From contig JAIPIM010000003.1 of the NCBI GenBank assembly GCA_021734725.1, positions 1 through 33,547 of the forward strand: 33,547 nucleotides of DNA. Reading direction: 5' to 3'. This DNA comes from Minisyncoccota bacterium. Lineage in GTDB: Bacteria; Verrucomicrobiota; Lentisphaeria; Oligosphaerales; MVZH01. The position numbers were made by a program, and so were the translations under genes. Positions 5,828 to 14,424 of this stretch are shown here, in pieces (positions within the stretch are counted from its first letter, which is position 1; every line of letters starts with the position of its first letter). Under the pieces are notes generated by a model, which was not told the DNA's origin, searched no databases, and saw nothing but the letters and a program-made list of their open reading frames with translations.

Positions 5828-8530
5828 ATGCATCTCCAATTTGACGCCAATCAAGAGTATCAGATTGCCGCGATCGAGGCTGTGGCGGATTTATTTGACG
5901 GGCAGCCGCGGGTCGATGCCGCGATGGATTTCTCGCTGTCCGCCGGGTTTGCCGCGGTTGCGAATCGGTTGGAGCTTTCCGAGGATGCGTTGTTGCAGAA
6001 CCTGGCCGGCGTTCAACAAGCGAACGGCATCCCGCCGGAGGAAGCGCTGCAATGGATCGCCGATGAAATCACAACAGCCGACGGCACCGAGCAGGTGCAG
6101 TTCGCGAATTTCTCGGTCGAGATGGAGACGGGGACGGGCAAGACGTATGTCTACATCCGTACCGCGCTGGAACTGTTTCAGCGGTACGGGTTCCGCAAGT
6201 TTATCATTGTCGTTCCCTCGGTAGCCATCCGCGAGGGCGTGCTCAAGACGTTCCAGATAACCCGTTCTCATCTGACCGGCCTCTATGACAACCTCCCATA
6301 CCGGTTCACGGTATACGATTCCTCGAACTTGTCTCAGGTCCGCCAGTTCGCGCTCTCGGACAGTGTCGAGTTCATGATCATGACCATCGACTCGTTCAAC
6401 AAAGCATCGAACGTGATCCGGCAAAGCACCGATCATCTGCAGGGCGAGACGCCGATCCATCTTTTGCAGGCAACCCGTCCCGTTCTGGTCCTGGACGAAC
6501 CGCAGAACATGGAAAGCGAATTGCGTATCAAGGCCCTGGCCAATCTCAACCCGCTCTTCGCCCTGCGGTACAGCGCCACCCACCGGAATCCCTACAATCT
6601 CGTCCACCGCCTCACGCCGTACGAAGCATACCGGCAGGGGCTGGTGAAACAGATCGAGGTGGCCGGGATCGAAGAACGGAATGAAAATCAGGCGTTTCTC
6701 CGACTCGATGGATTCAAGACAACGGCGAATACTGTTGCCGCCAGGCTTGCGGTTCACAAGCTCATGAAAGACGGGACGGTCAAAGAGAAAGTGGTGACGG
6801 TCAAGCCCGGGGATTCCCTCGCAGACAAAGCCAACCGCAGCGAATATGGCGAGTTCATGGTAGAAGAGATCGATGCCGGCTTGTGCGTGGTCCGCTTCAG
6901 CAACCGGATGGAGCTGAGCAAGGGCGAAACGCACGGCCCGGACAAGGAGGCCATATTCCGGGAACAGATCCGCTACACGGTTGAGCGGCATTTCCGAAAA
7001 CAGAAACAACTCGCACCGCACGGCATCAAGGTGTTGTCGCTGTTCTTCATTGATCGCGTCTCGAACTACCGCAACGAGAATGGGGAAGACGGCCTGATCC
7101 GGGGCCTTTTCGACGAAACCTTCAATGAGGCGAAAGCGTACTACCCGGAATGGCAGTCCAAAGCCCCTGGGGACGTTCAGGCGGCGTATTTCGCACAAAA
7201 ACGAAAGCGCGGAGGCGACACCATTCTCGAAGACAGCACCACCGGCGAGGCCAAGAAGGATATCGAGGCGTACGACTTGATCATGCGGGACAAGGAGCGC
7301 CTCCTGTCATTCGATGAATCCACCTGCTTCATCTTCTCGCATTCAGCACTTCGTGAGGGGTGGGATAATCCGAACGTATTTCAGATATGCACTCTGAACC
7401 AGAGCGTCTCCGAAATGCGCAAGCGCCAGGAGATCGGTCGCGGTGTCCGTCTTGCCGTGAACCAGGACGGTTTGCGGGTTCGCGAAGACGGCATCAACAT
7501 TCTCACGGTGGTCGCGAACGAAAGCTATCAAAAATATTGCGACCGCTACCAGACCGAACTGGCGGACGAAGTCGACGGGGCCAGCCTTCCCCCGAAACCG
7601 TCAAATGCTCGCAAGAAAATTACGGCCCGTTTGCGGAAGCAGTATATGCTCAAGCCCGCGTTCAAAGAGCTTTGGGAACGAATCAAGCACAAGACCCGGT
7701 ACGCCGTGAAGATCGACACGGAGAAGCTTATTGAAGACGTACTGGATGTACTGGACCAAACCGACATCCGTGCCCCGGAGATCGCGGTTTCCACCGCCCG
7801 GATGCAAGTTGACGGCCGGAAAGATGAGCTGCGGGCCATCAAGATCGGCGAGAAACGCGGCGCTTGGCCGAACAGTTCGACGAAAGCTCAAACCAATATT
7901 GTTGAATTGATGAATGACCTGATGCAACGCACAACGCCGCCGATGCGGCTGACACGCCGCACGCTGCTTGAAATCTTTCGCCGCACTCGGAACCGCAACG
8001 AAGCAGCGCGCAACCCCCATGAGTTCGCGGCCACTGCAGTCCAGATCATAAAACAGAAGCTCACTGACCAGTTGATTGACGGAATCCAGTATGAGCGTAT
8101 CCATGACTGGTACCGCATGGAACAGTTCGAGAACGAAATCGAAAGCTGGGAAGAGTATGCCGTTCCCGCTGACCGGTCGCTTTATGACCACGTGATTTCC
8201 GATTCCGACATCGAGAAGCAATTCGTTCAGGATATGGAACGGAGAGATGACGTAAAACTCTACATCAAGCTGCCCGGCTGGTTTACGGTTCAAACCCCCA
8301 TCGGTCAGTACAATCCCGACTGGGCAGTGGTCATCGAACCGCGAGATGAGTTCGGCAATCCCACAGAAGAAGAAATGCTGTACCTGGTAAGCGAGACCAA
8401 GGGGACCGGTAACCTGGACAAACTTCGCCCCGATGAACAACGGCGAATACACTGTGGCAAACGCCATTTCGAAAATACACTCCACATTCCTTACCGCGTC
8501 GTAGCGAACGCCGGACAATTACACGGCTAG
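5828..8530 (+). CDS. res: type III restriction enzyme Res subunit (SF2 helicase plus PD-(D/E)xK nuclease)
   Basis: The ATP-driven translocase and nuclease subunit of the type III system, which cleaves unmodified DNA together with Mod. The ~900-residue protein has the superfamily 2 motor: Walker A ETGTGKT (Lys about 105), motif II as DEPQ (about 223-226, the type III variant of DEAD), SATH (motif III) and QEIGRGVRLAV (motif VI, about 535). The C-terminal end carries a nuclease site with PD at about 831 and ETK at about 856-858, the expected PD-(D/E)xK spacing. The ORF track starts at TTG 5825; I prefer the ATG three bases on (5828), twelve bases after GGAG in the end of the PIN gene. It follows the PIN stop by three bases. 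Its stop lies only 14 bases from the stop of the convergent transporter gene, so no room for a separate terminator is seen. All key motifs look intact. Confidence 0.93.
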   Translation: MHLQFDANQEYQIAAIEAVADLFDGQPRVDAAMDFSLSAGFAAVANRLELSEDALLQNLAGVQQANGIPPEEALQWIADEITTADGTEQVQFANFSVEMETGTGKTYVYIRTALELFQRYGFRKFIIVVPSVAIREGVLKTFQITRSHLTGLYDNLPYRFTVYDSSNLSQVRQFALSDSVEFMIMTIDSFNKASNVIRQSTDHLQGETPIHLLQATRPVLVLDEPQNMESELRIKALANLNPLFALRYSATHRNPYNLVHRLTPYEAYRQGLVKQIEVAGIEERNENQAFLRLDGFKTTANTVAARLAVHKLMKDGTVKEKVVTVKPGDSLADKANRSEYGEFMVEEIDAGLCVVRFSNRMELSKGETHGPDKEAIFREQIRYTVERHFRKQKQLAPHGIKVLSLFFIDRVSNYRNENGEDGLIRGLFDETFNEAKAYYPEWQSKAPGDVQAAYFAQKRKRGGDTILEDSTTGEAKKDIEAYDLIMRDKERLLSFDESTCFIFSHSALREGWDNPNVFQICTLNQSVSEMRKRQEIGRGVRLAVNQDGLRVREDGINILTVVANESYQKYCDRYQTELADEVDGASLPPKPSNARKKITARLRKQYMLKPAFKELWERIKHKTRYAVKIDTEKLIEDVLDVLDQTDIRAPEIAVSTARMQVDGRKDELRAIKIGEKRGAWPNSSTKAQTNIVELMNDLMQRTTPPMRLTRRTLLEIFRRTRNRNEAARNPHEFAATAVQIIKQKLTDQLIDGIQYERIHDWYRMEQFENEIESWEEYAVPADRSLYDHVISDSDIEKQFVQDMERRDDVKLYIKLPGWFTVQTPIGQYNPDWAVVIEPRDEFGNPTEEEMLYLVSETKGTGNLDKLRPDEQRRIHCGKRHFENTLHIPYRVVANAGQLHG

Positions 8531-8544
8531 GAGCTAATCAATTC

Positions 8545-9687
8545 TCACTGCCGTTGCAGCTCGGCCAGAGTCTCGGAGTTCTCGATGCGGTAGATATAGA
8601 GGAGGACGGCACACAGACCGAAGATGAGCGGTCCGTAAACGATCCCGATCATGCCGAACAAGCGTAAGCCGCCCAGGATCGCGAAAAAGAGCACAACCGT
8701 AGACATCCCGGAACGTCCCTGCATGAGTATGGGACGTAGGAAATTGTCAACCATACCAACCACCAGGATGCACCACAGGGTCAGGAAAATGGCCGCTCCA
8801 ATTTTTCCCATAATCAGCAGGTAAATCACCGCGGGCACCCATATCAGAGCCGTCCCAACCAGCGGGACCAGCGATGCAAGGCCAAGCATCACCCCCCAGA
8901 ACAACGCCGGTATACCCACGATCTTGAACGCGATCATGGCCACAACCGCCTGCACGGCGGCGGTCAGAAAGATCCCCAGCAAGACTGCTTTTGCCAAGTG
9001 TCCAATGCGTTCGAGCAATGTTTCCTCGTACGTCGCCGCAAGCGGAAACAATCCCAGAATATAATGAAGCATACGGTCGCCGTCTCTAAAGGCGTAGAAC
9101 ATGACAAACAGCATAATAAAAAAATTGGCGATCATCAGCCCGGCTTGCGTCAACACCGGCAGGATCCGTTCGGATACGTAGCCGATGGCACCCTCGCTAA
9201 GACGCAGAAGGGTCCCCCGGATATTCAGTTGAGTGGTCTCGCCAGACATAAAGTGATCCATATAGAACTGGCGGATCTTCTGAACACGTGGATGCTCCAG
9301 CAACTCCCGCACCTTCTCACCTTCCATGGCCTTTTCCAGATTGCCGTTTTCCAACCATACTTTGGCATGCCGAAATACTTCAACTCCCTGATCGACCAGT
9401 GACGACACAAACAGCAGAACAGGGATGATAACCAGCAGTGACACAATCACGACCATGACAAAGGCGGCAATGTTTCGGCGTCCATTCAGACGCTTTTCAA
9501 TAAACCTGTACAGAGGATAAAAAATCGAGGCAAGCAGCAGGGCTAGAATGATTGGCGCGAGAAATGGGCGAAGCATCACGATAACTGCGCCCAGTGAGGC
9601 AAAAATCAAGACAAACAATACAATGCGCGACAGCCAGGAGGCCTGCCGTTGTTTTCGTTTGGTAAAATAGGGATGAAGTCGGCGCAT
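8545..9687 (-). CDS. AI-2E family transporter (PerM/TqsA-like)
   Basis: An inner-membrane protein of the AI-2E transporter family (formerly UPF0118), 380 residues, which is normal for the family. Hydrophobic segments in the first ~85 residues (including VLFVLIFASLGAVIVM and MVVIVSLLVIIPVLLF) are followed by a soluble-looking middle of about 100 residues and then several more helices after residue ~190, the typical layout. Members export or conduct small molecules; the substrate here is unknown, and the family name should not be read as proof of autoinducer transport. The start ATG is 11 bases after the stop of the LOG gene, so the two are probably cotranscribed, although no strong ribosome binding site is visible. 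Its 3' end meets the end of res head to head. Confidence 0.88.
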   Translation of the reverse strand: MRRLHPYFTKRKQRQASWLSRIVLFVLIFASLGAVIVMLRPFLAPIILALLLASIFYPLYRFIEKRLNGRRNIAAFVMVVIVSLLVIIPVLLFVSSLVDQGVEVFRHAKVWLENGNLEKAMEGEKVRELLEHPRVQKIRQFYMDHFMSGETTQLNIRGTLLRLSEGAIGYVSERILPVLTQAGLMIANFFIMLFVMFYAFRDGDRMLHYILGLFPLAATYEETLLERIGHLAKAVLLGIFLTAAVQAVVAMIAFKIVGIPALFWGVMLGLASLVPLVGTALIWVPAVIYLLIMGKIGAAIFLTLWCILVVGMVDNFLRPILMQGRSGMSTVVLFFAILGGLRLFGMIGIVYGPLIFGLCAVLLYIYRIENSETLAELQRQ

Positions 9688-9698
9688 GGGTCCGGTCT

Positions 9699-10547
9699 TT
9701 AGTCAGAGGGGTCTGACCGATTTTCGGCCGTCGTCCCATTCTGATTATAACTCCAATAGTTGCGAATGTAATCCCAGGCTTCAACGGGAGTATCGCAAAA
9801 CCGAACAATATCCAGATCGTCAGGACTCACCAAACCGCGCTCGACAAACAGTTCCCAATTGATAACATCACGCCAAAACTCGCCACCGAAAAGCACAACG
9901 GGAATCGGTTCGATTTTTCCCGTCTGGATAAGGGTCAGTGTTTCGAATACCTCGTCCATGGTTCCGAACCCGCCCGGGAACGCGCACAACGCCCTCGCAC
10001 GCAACAGAAAATGCATCTTGCGAATACTGAAATAATGAAATTGAAAGCACAGATCGTCTGTAATATACGCATTAGGCTCCTGCTCGAATGGAAGAGTAAT
10101 ATTCAAACCAATGGACTTGGCGCCGACGTCATTGGCCCCACGGTTCCCCGCTTCCATTATGCCACCCCCTCCACCCGTCATGATGACAAAATCACATGTA
10201 TCATCGCGCTGTGCACAGCGGCTGACTATACTGGCGAACTCACGTGCCATTTCGTAGTAATGACTTTGCTCCATGCGGATATGGGCCAACCGCAAGCGCT
10301 CCCGCACCTCCGGATCGTCGGGCGCACGGTCATGTTCAGCCCGGACACGCTCAAGCCCTTCCCGCGCCGATTCCGGAGTGGGCAGGCGCGCACTTCCGAA
10401 CAAGACAATGGTCGAGCGGATATTCTTGTCATGCATGGCGATTTCCGGCTTCAAATATTCCAGCTGAAGCCGCACGGGGCGACAATGTTCCCCCTTAAGA
10501 AAAGCCATGTCTTCGTACGCTTTTAACGGTATCTGGCGTGTCTCCAC
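9699..10547 (-). CDS. LOG family protein (TIGR00730-type, nucleotide 5'-monophosphate phosphoribohydrolase fold)
   Basis: A 282-residue LOG-family protein, often labelled lysine decarboxylase in older annotation but in characterised members a cytokinin-type nucleotide phosphoribohydrolase. The diagnostic motifs are present: the Rossmann opening VLFGSARLPTPESA, the Gly-rich MTGGGGGIMEAGNRGA, and the catalytic PGGFGTMDEVFE. There is an N-terminal extension of about 45 residues relative to the minimal family length, plus a helical insert rich in Glu and Arg. The start is GTG, with AGGA about ten bases upstream; an ATG 13 codons later (MAFLKGEH) is an alternative with a poorer ribosome binding site. 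It lies between the RdgC-like gene and the transporter, all in the same direction. The physiological substrate in bacteria of this kind is not known. Confidence 0.87.
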   Translation of the reverse strand: METRQIPLKAYEDMAFLKGEHCRPVRLQLEYLKPEIAMHDKNIRSTIVLFGSARLPTPESAREGLERVRAEHDRAPDDPEVRERLRLAHIRMEQSHYYEMAREFASIVSRCAQRDDTCDFVIMTGGGGGIMEAGNRGANDVGAKSIGLNITLPFEQEPNAYITDDLCFQFHYFSIRKMHFLLRARALCAFPGGFGTMDEVFETLTLIQTGKIEPIPVVLFGGEFWRDVINWELFVERGLVSPDDLDIVRFCDTPVEAWDYIRNYWSYNQNGTTAENRSDPSD

Positions 10548-10617
10548 CGAGAATTGTCCTCATAGTTCATACACTTTTTCACCACTTTTTTCACGAATTC
10601 AGGACAGTGACAAATAA

Positions 10618-11718
10618 TCACTTCGCGTCCATTGCTTTTACCCATGCCTTGGCCTCTTCCTGAATGGCGGCCGTCTTGCCGCCGTCCGATAGTTGCATGA
10701 TAAAATGCTTGAACAATTCCATCAGCACCGTCTGAAAGACATACAGGTTTGTCATGCGCTCTTCGAATATGCTGCCCGGGTCGAGCGCTTCGCCTTCCGG
10801 CACTTTCAGCCCGCGGAAAATAAAATGCTCGGCGTCCACGGAAACGCTCCAGACCTCAGCTTGAGAACGTGCCATAACGAGCTTTGCCTGACGAAGTTTC
10901 TTCCCGACCATGAGAGCGGCCTTGGCTTCCGCCGCCAATGTGGGAAGTCCTTTGCGGATGGCGGATTCAAGGGCCCCCTGCCCGTCCGCTACAAACACGA
11001 GGGGGCCGTCAATCATCATGCTGAACTCGCCTAACTGTGTTTTGGGCAGAACACCGTTGCGCTGATCCAGGTAGAACCAGAGCCACGTCAGAAAACTCTC
11101 CCCCAGCGTTCCACCGGCCATGGCATCGTCCTGTTCAGGCGAGAAATTTAATGTGGCGAGTGATGAAATATCGCCCTGGATATGTTCCGCGGCCACAACT
11201 TCCGGTGCCAGCGGTATCGGTTCAAATCCCACGGTCTGATGAAACATAGCGGCGAACGTGTCGAACTGCTTGTCGGATGTTGCCGTCACATAGAGCTTGT
11301 CCGAACTGGAGTCCACCACGAAATGAATGCCGGTCAATTGCGGCGGCATATCCGGCAGCAATCGTTCCGTTACTTCCTGCTTGATCTGCTTGCGTTGCTT
11401 GCGGCCGACAGTCTCCTGCCCTTGCTCCGACATCAGCTCAAGCTCAGCCATGCGGCACTCGGCCTGCAACAGGGACGCGGGAATCTTGCGCTGAGCCTGC
11501 CGCAGACACAGACGCAAATAGCCGCCGAGATAAGCGGTCTCTTCGTCGATGCGCGACTCAAGCAGATGCCGTCCACTGACCCACCCCAACTGGGGCTCAT
11601 CCTTAACGTATTGCAAGGGCGCCGCCGCTTTGTCCGCAAAGCGACTGAGAGCATCCTCAGGCATCGGCTGCGGCATATGACAAACACGAAAAATGACACT
11701 GCCAGACTCAAACGGCAT
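10618..11718 (-). CDS. RdgC-like recombination-associated protein
   Basis: A 366-residue soluble protein with the layout of the RdgC family, DNA-binding ring proteins that restrain RecA in proteobacteria. Shared features are an N-terminal GWVSGRHLL segment (compare GWVPP in RdgC), the RKIPASLLQ stretch, the basic helix GRKQRKQIKQEVTERLLP and the later FEPIPLAP. The second half, with FLTWLWFYLD and a long amphipathic C-terminal helix, looks like the divergent RdgC-like group known outside gamma-proteobacteria. I chose the ATG at 11718 (MPFESG) instead of the ORF-track start at 11748, because AAAGGA lies six bases upstream of it and the longer start has no such site. A strong promoter sits about 60 bases upstream. 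Function is inferred by resemblance only. Confidence 0.62.
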   Translation of the reverse strand: MPFESGSVIFRVCHMPQPMPEDALSRFADKAAAPLQYVKDEPQLGWVSGRHLLESRIDEETAYLGGYLRLCLRQAQRKIPASLLQAECRMAELELMSEQGQETVGRKQRKQIKQEVTERLLPDMPPQLTGIHFVVDSSSDKLYVTATSDKQFDTFAAMFHQTVGFEPIPLAPEVVAAEHIQGDISSLATLNFSPEQDDAMAGGTLGESFLTWLWFYLDQRNGVLPKTQLGEFSMMIDGPLVFVADGQGALESAIRKGLPTLAAEAKAALMVGKKLRQAKLVMARSQAEVWSVSVDAEHFIFRGLKVPEGEALDPGSIFEERMTNLYVFQTVLMELFKHFIMQLSDGGKTAAIQEEAKAWVKAMDAK

Positions 11719-11778
11719 AATACATCCTTTCTCTCCAGATCCAAACAAGGGATTTCAGCGGCATTAAAGCAAACCTTA

Positions 11779-11807
11779 AATATAGACCGGCTAGCATCGG
11801 TTGTAAA
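11779..11807 (-). promoter_or_regulatory. sigma70-like promoter for the RdgC-like gene
   Basis: On the minus strand TTTACA (-35, 11807-11802) and TATATT (-10, 11784-11779) are separated by exactly 17 bases; each box matches consensus at five of six positions. It lies between the GH5-like gene end and the RdgC-like start, 60 bases before that ATG. It would drive the RdgC-like, LOG and transporter genes as a unit separate from the sugar genes upstream. This is the best promoter in the window. Confidence 0.65.
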
Positions 11808-11842
11808 CCCGGGAACCTATCCGACTTTGGCGGCCTACGGCA

Positions 11843-12796
11843 TCAAAACTCGTTAAACACCTCGTGGCCAGTGCGAAGTGTGCCGTCAGCTTCGATGAAG
11901 GCCATGTAGCCGGCAGGACCTATCGGGCCAAACTCCGGACGGTGCCCGTCAGCGACCAGCGTATGATGGAGAAGGTGCGGAAGAAACCCCAGTCGCCTTT
12001 CGTTGTAAGCGCGAAGGGATACCTTGATGGACTCCACGCGTTCCCCGTCCTCAAGGCTCCCCCAGCAGCACTCAGTGACCAGAGCGGGCTTGCCGGTTCG
12101 ATTGATGACCTGTATGGACTCGTCGAGGGATGTCTGCAGGGCTTCAGGCGTAGAGCACCAGGATGTGCGGAAATAGGGATGCAGCGAGAAGGCATCCACC
12201 CATTCCGCGATCCCACTTTCCTGGACGGCCGCGTCATGCGCCCATTGTGTGCCGACCGTGCACAGCGCACCGTTGTCTACCTCGCGGACGGCATCCCGCA
12301 TCTCAAGCAGGAAGCCTCCCCACAGTTGCCTGCTGCCCGTGTCCCTCGCGTTGTTGAACGGTTCGTTGCAGAGGTCCCATATCAGGATCGCGTCCCGCTG
12401 TGGCATTACCGCCGCAACCACATCGCGCACATACTGCCGGTACACGGTCCGGTTTTTATGCGGAACAATTAGCTCAGGCACGAGGCCGCCGAAGCTCGGG
12501 AGTCCGAACCAGCCATTGAACACGACCGGTATCGCCCTCAGTTCCAGCTCGGCGAGAATCCCGGCCGCGGTCGCCAGATTGCTTAGGTACCGCTCCCGAT
12601 CACTCAGCCACGCATCCATCGACAGCCAGATGCGAACAGTATTTATCCCCGGGAAAAACGTCTTCCCGCGTGACAGCTCGATACGATACAGCTGCGGAGT
12701 GAAACGCTCCCAGACCTGGAGCCCATTCATTCCGTTGCTCGGCTGATAGTTGAACCCGCGTATGGATTCGTAGGTGGCGTTCTTTAGTTCGACCAT
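11843..12796 (-). CDS. glycoside hydrolase, GH5/cellulase-like TIM barrel
   Basis: A 317-residue predicted clan A glycoside hydrolase. The two catalytic glutamates of the fold can be placed: the acid/base in LIWDLCNEPFN (about residue 145) and the nucleophile in PALVTECCWG (about residue 245). They are flanked by barrel elements such as NTVRIWLSMD and FSLHPYF. No signal peptide is visible, so it is probably cytoplasmic and would act on imported oligosaccharides or glycosides; the substrate cannot be inferred. The ATG is preceded by GAGGGA. The first 13 bases overlap the end of the glycerate kinase gene, so the two are almost certainly cotranscribed and coupled. The length is near the minimum for a GH5-type barrel, with no carbohydrate-binding module. 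Confidence 0.75.
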   Translation of the reverse strand: MVELKNATYESIRGFNYQPSNGMNGLQVWERFTPQLYRIELSRGKTFFPGINTVRIWLSMDAWLSDRERYLSNLATAAGILAELELRAIPVVFNGWFGLPSFGGLVPELIVPHKNRTVYRQYVRDVVAAVMPQRDAILIWDLCNEPFNNARDTGSRQLWGGFLLEMRDAVREVDNGALCTVGTQWAHDAAVQESGIAEWVDAFSLHPYFRTSWCSTPEALQTSLDESIQVINRTGKPALVTECCWGSLEDGERVESIKVSLRAYNERRLGFLPHLLHHTLVADGHRPEFGPIGPAGYMAFIEADGTLRTGHEVFNEF

Positions 12797-14205
12797 AATT
12801 CCCTCGTCCTCGGAGCCTGTCGAATTTGGGCGGCATGAAACGCTTTCGACTCATGCCGTCCAAGTCCGAAGCCTCCTAGTATGATCTGAAGATCCATGAC
12901 ATTCGTCTTTGTGGGGCCGGTTATGACCAGATCATTCAGGGAAGCGAAAAACGGATACGCGTCGTGTTCAAGAAGAGCTGTTTCCGGATTAAGTCCGGCG
13001 TCACAAGCTCTCGAGACAGTTTTTCCATCAACCATCGCGCCGGCCGCGTCCGTGGGCCCGTCGGTGCCATCGGTCCCAGCACTCAAAACCGTCAGACCCG
13101 GCTGCCCGGAAATCTCCAACGCGGCCGCCAACGCCAGTTCCTGGTTTCGCCCGCCTTTTCCATAATGTTCGCCAAGCGAAACCGTAGTTTCACCTCCGGA
13201 GATCATACAGGTTCGCTCACCGCTTCCCCTGATCTTTTCAATCGCATCCCCGCACAGTGAGCGCGCGGCCACGCGTGCCTCGCCAGCGACGGGTTCTTTC
13301 AGAACGTCCACCTTGTATCCCCTCTTCTCCGCCTCTTTAGCCGCAAAAGCTTTGGCCAACTCATTGTTGCCGCACAAAACACGGTACACCTTCTCGAACA
13401 CCGGGTCTCCCGGCTTGGGTGTTTCCGACCGCGTTCCACGCATTCCAGCTTGAATCACCTGACGAACAGCATCGGACACCTGTTCCCATATCCCGTAACG
13501 ACAGAGGATGTCATGGGCCTCGGCAAAGGTGCTGGGATCAGGTGCGAACGGCCCGGATGCAATGGTAGCGGGATCGTCCCCAACCACATCGGAGAGCGTC
13601 AGTTCCACCACAGTGGCTGGACTGGCAAGCTGGGCGCATCGCCCCCCTTTCACCGCCGATACGTGCTTGCGCACCGCATTGATCTCGTCAATCGCCGCTC
13701 CCGATGCCAATAGAACCCGATTCAGGTCAACGATATCGTTTAATTCCAATCCCGCCGCGGGCTGGCAGAATAATGCGGAGCCGCCGCCGCTGATCAATGC
13801 AATAACTAAGTCATCTTCCCGGAGACTGGACAACAGGCTTGAGATCTTATTGGCCCCCCGAACTCCCCGCGCATCCGGCTCCGGATGCCTCGCCTCGCAT
13901 ATCTCGACAGCCTTCAGTTGAACGTCTTCCCGATGCCCCTCTTTTATAATCGCAACTCCCTCGGCAATGCGGTCTCCGAGAACGTCCTCCACCGCCCGCG
14001 CCATAGGGTACCCTGCTTTGCCGAGCCCCACGACAACGACACGATGAATGTCAGCCAAGCGCCGGGTGACAGGTGGATTGCCCCGTACGAACAGATCCCC
14101 CTTTTCCAGACACAGGACACGGTGCACCGCGGCATACGGTTCCACGCCGGCAACTCCGGCCTTGAAAATCTCGAATGCGTCAGTTCGAAGAGAGCGTAGA
14201 TTCAC
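12784..14205 (-). CDS. glycerate 2-kinase, MOFRL/DUF4147 family (GckA/TtuD-like)
   Basis: A 473-residue class II glycerate kinase, producing 2-phosphoglycerate from D-glycerate and ATP; members are often mislabelled hydroxypyruvate reductase. Family signatures are all present: VVVGLGKAGYPMARAVE and ISGGGSALFCQPAAG in the N-terminal domain, the SDVVGDDPATIASGP motif, and the C-terminal MOFRL domain with ISGGETTV, GKGGRNQELALA and SAGTDGTDGPTDAAGA. The start is GTG with only a distant AAGG, so the start is less certain than the rest. After NVMDLQIIL, where the family normally ends, there is a tail of about 30 residues that is partly encoded by a palindromic repeat. The gene overlaps the GH5-like gene by 13 bases. 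It fits a pathway in which a sugar or sugar acid is broken down to glycerate. Confidence 0.9.
   Translation of the reverse strand: MNLRSLRTDAFEIFKAGVAGVEPYAAVHRVLCLEKGDLFVRGNPPVTRRLADIHRVVVVGLGKAGYPMARAVEDVLGDRIAEGVAIIKEGHREDVQLKAVEICEARHPEPDARGVRGANKISSLLSSLREDDLVIALISGGGSALFCQPAAGLELNDIVDLNRVLLASGAAIDEINAVRKHVSAVKGGRCAQLASPATVVELTLSDVVGDDPATIASGPFAPDPSTFAEAHDILCRYGIWEQVSDAVRQVIQAGMRGTRSETPKPGDPVFEKVYRVLCGNNELAKAFAAKEAEKRGYKVDVLKEPVAGEARVAARSLCGDAIEKIRGSGERTCMISGGETTVSLGEHYGKGGRNQELALAAALEISGQPGLTVLSAGTDGTDGPTDAAGAMVDGKTVSRACDAGLNPETALLEHDAYPFFASLNDLVITGPTKTNVMDLQIILGGFGLGRHESKAFHAAQIRQAPRTRELWSN
12828..12869 (-). repeat. palindromic unit carrying a dispersed 19-base motif, in the 3' end of the glycerate kinase gene
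   Basis: GGGCGGCATGA (12828-12838) and TCATGCCGTCC (12851-12861) form an 11-base stem with one mismatch and a 12-base loop. The right part, read on the minus strand as TCGGACTTGGACGGCATGA (12869-12851), matches 17 of 19 bases of plus-strand 504-522. The left arm GGCGGCATGAAA also recurs at 513-524. It contributes codons to the unusual C-terminal tail of the kinase. Confidence 0.5.
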
Positions 14206-14304
14206 TGTGAAGTGCGTTTACCTTAATCTTGATCTTTGCCGTAGTCTTTCGCTCTGATCGCAATCCGCTGCACCACCGCTGACATTTCACGGATTCAGGA
14301 CTAT

Positions 14305-14410
14305 AGCCTGAAAACCGGTTGCGGGGACAGTGTGACCGCCTTTTTTTGATGGGAATTCCGTCACACGTCCGCTGAAAAGCCGGATTCCGGCTTTTCAGCA
14401 ATATCAGGCT
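14305..14410. repeat. nested palindromes, REP/MITE-like element between the DUF3604 and glycerate kinase genes
   Basis: The gap 14206-14448 holds several inverted repeats and no credible gene. An outer pair, AGCCTGA (14305-14311) and TCAGGCT (14404-14410), encloses two structures. The first is GGACAGTGTGAC (14325-14336) with GTCACACGTCC (14360-14370), an 11-base stem with one bulge. The second is a perfect 13-base stem, GCTGAAAAGCCGG/CCGGCTTTTCAGC with a three-base loop (14371-14399). No T-run follows on either strand, so these are not simple terminators. The GGGGACAGTGTGACC phrase resembles the palindromes that go with REP-associated Y1 transposases; that link is inference. Confidence 0.55.
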
Positions 14411-14424
14411 GTTGGATTTAGTGG

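Noticed and set aside
5891-7198. 435-residue minus-strand ORF inside res
   Set aside because: It lies wholly antisense to Res, which has intact helicase motifs over the same bases. It has no ribosome binding site I can see and no recognisable domain; long antisense frames are expected from the strong codon-position GC bias.
7601-8518. 305-residue minus-strand ORF in the 3' half of res
   Set aside because: Antisense to the Res nuclease region with its PD-ExK motif; no family motif in the translation.
602-8530. BREX or DISARM system
   Set aside because: There is no PglZ, BrxC-type ATPase, Lon-like protease, DUF1998 protein or phospholipase D protein. The methyltransferases and helicase fit type III restriction better.
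8531-8544. Bidirectional terminator between res and the transporter gene
   Set aside because: Only 14 bases separate the two stops and they contain no inverted repeat or T-run.
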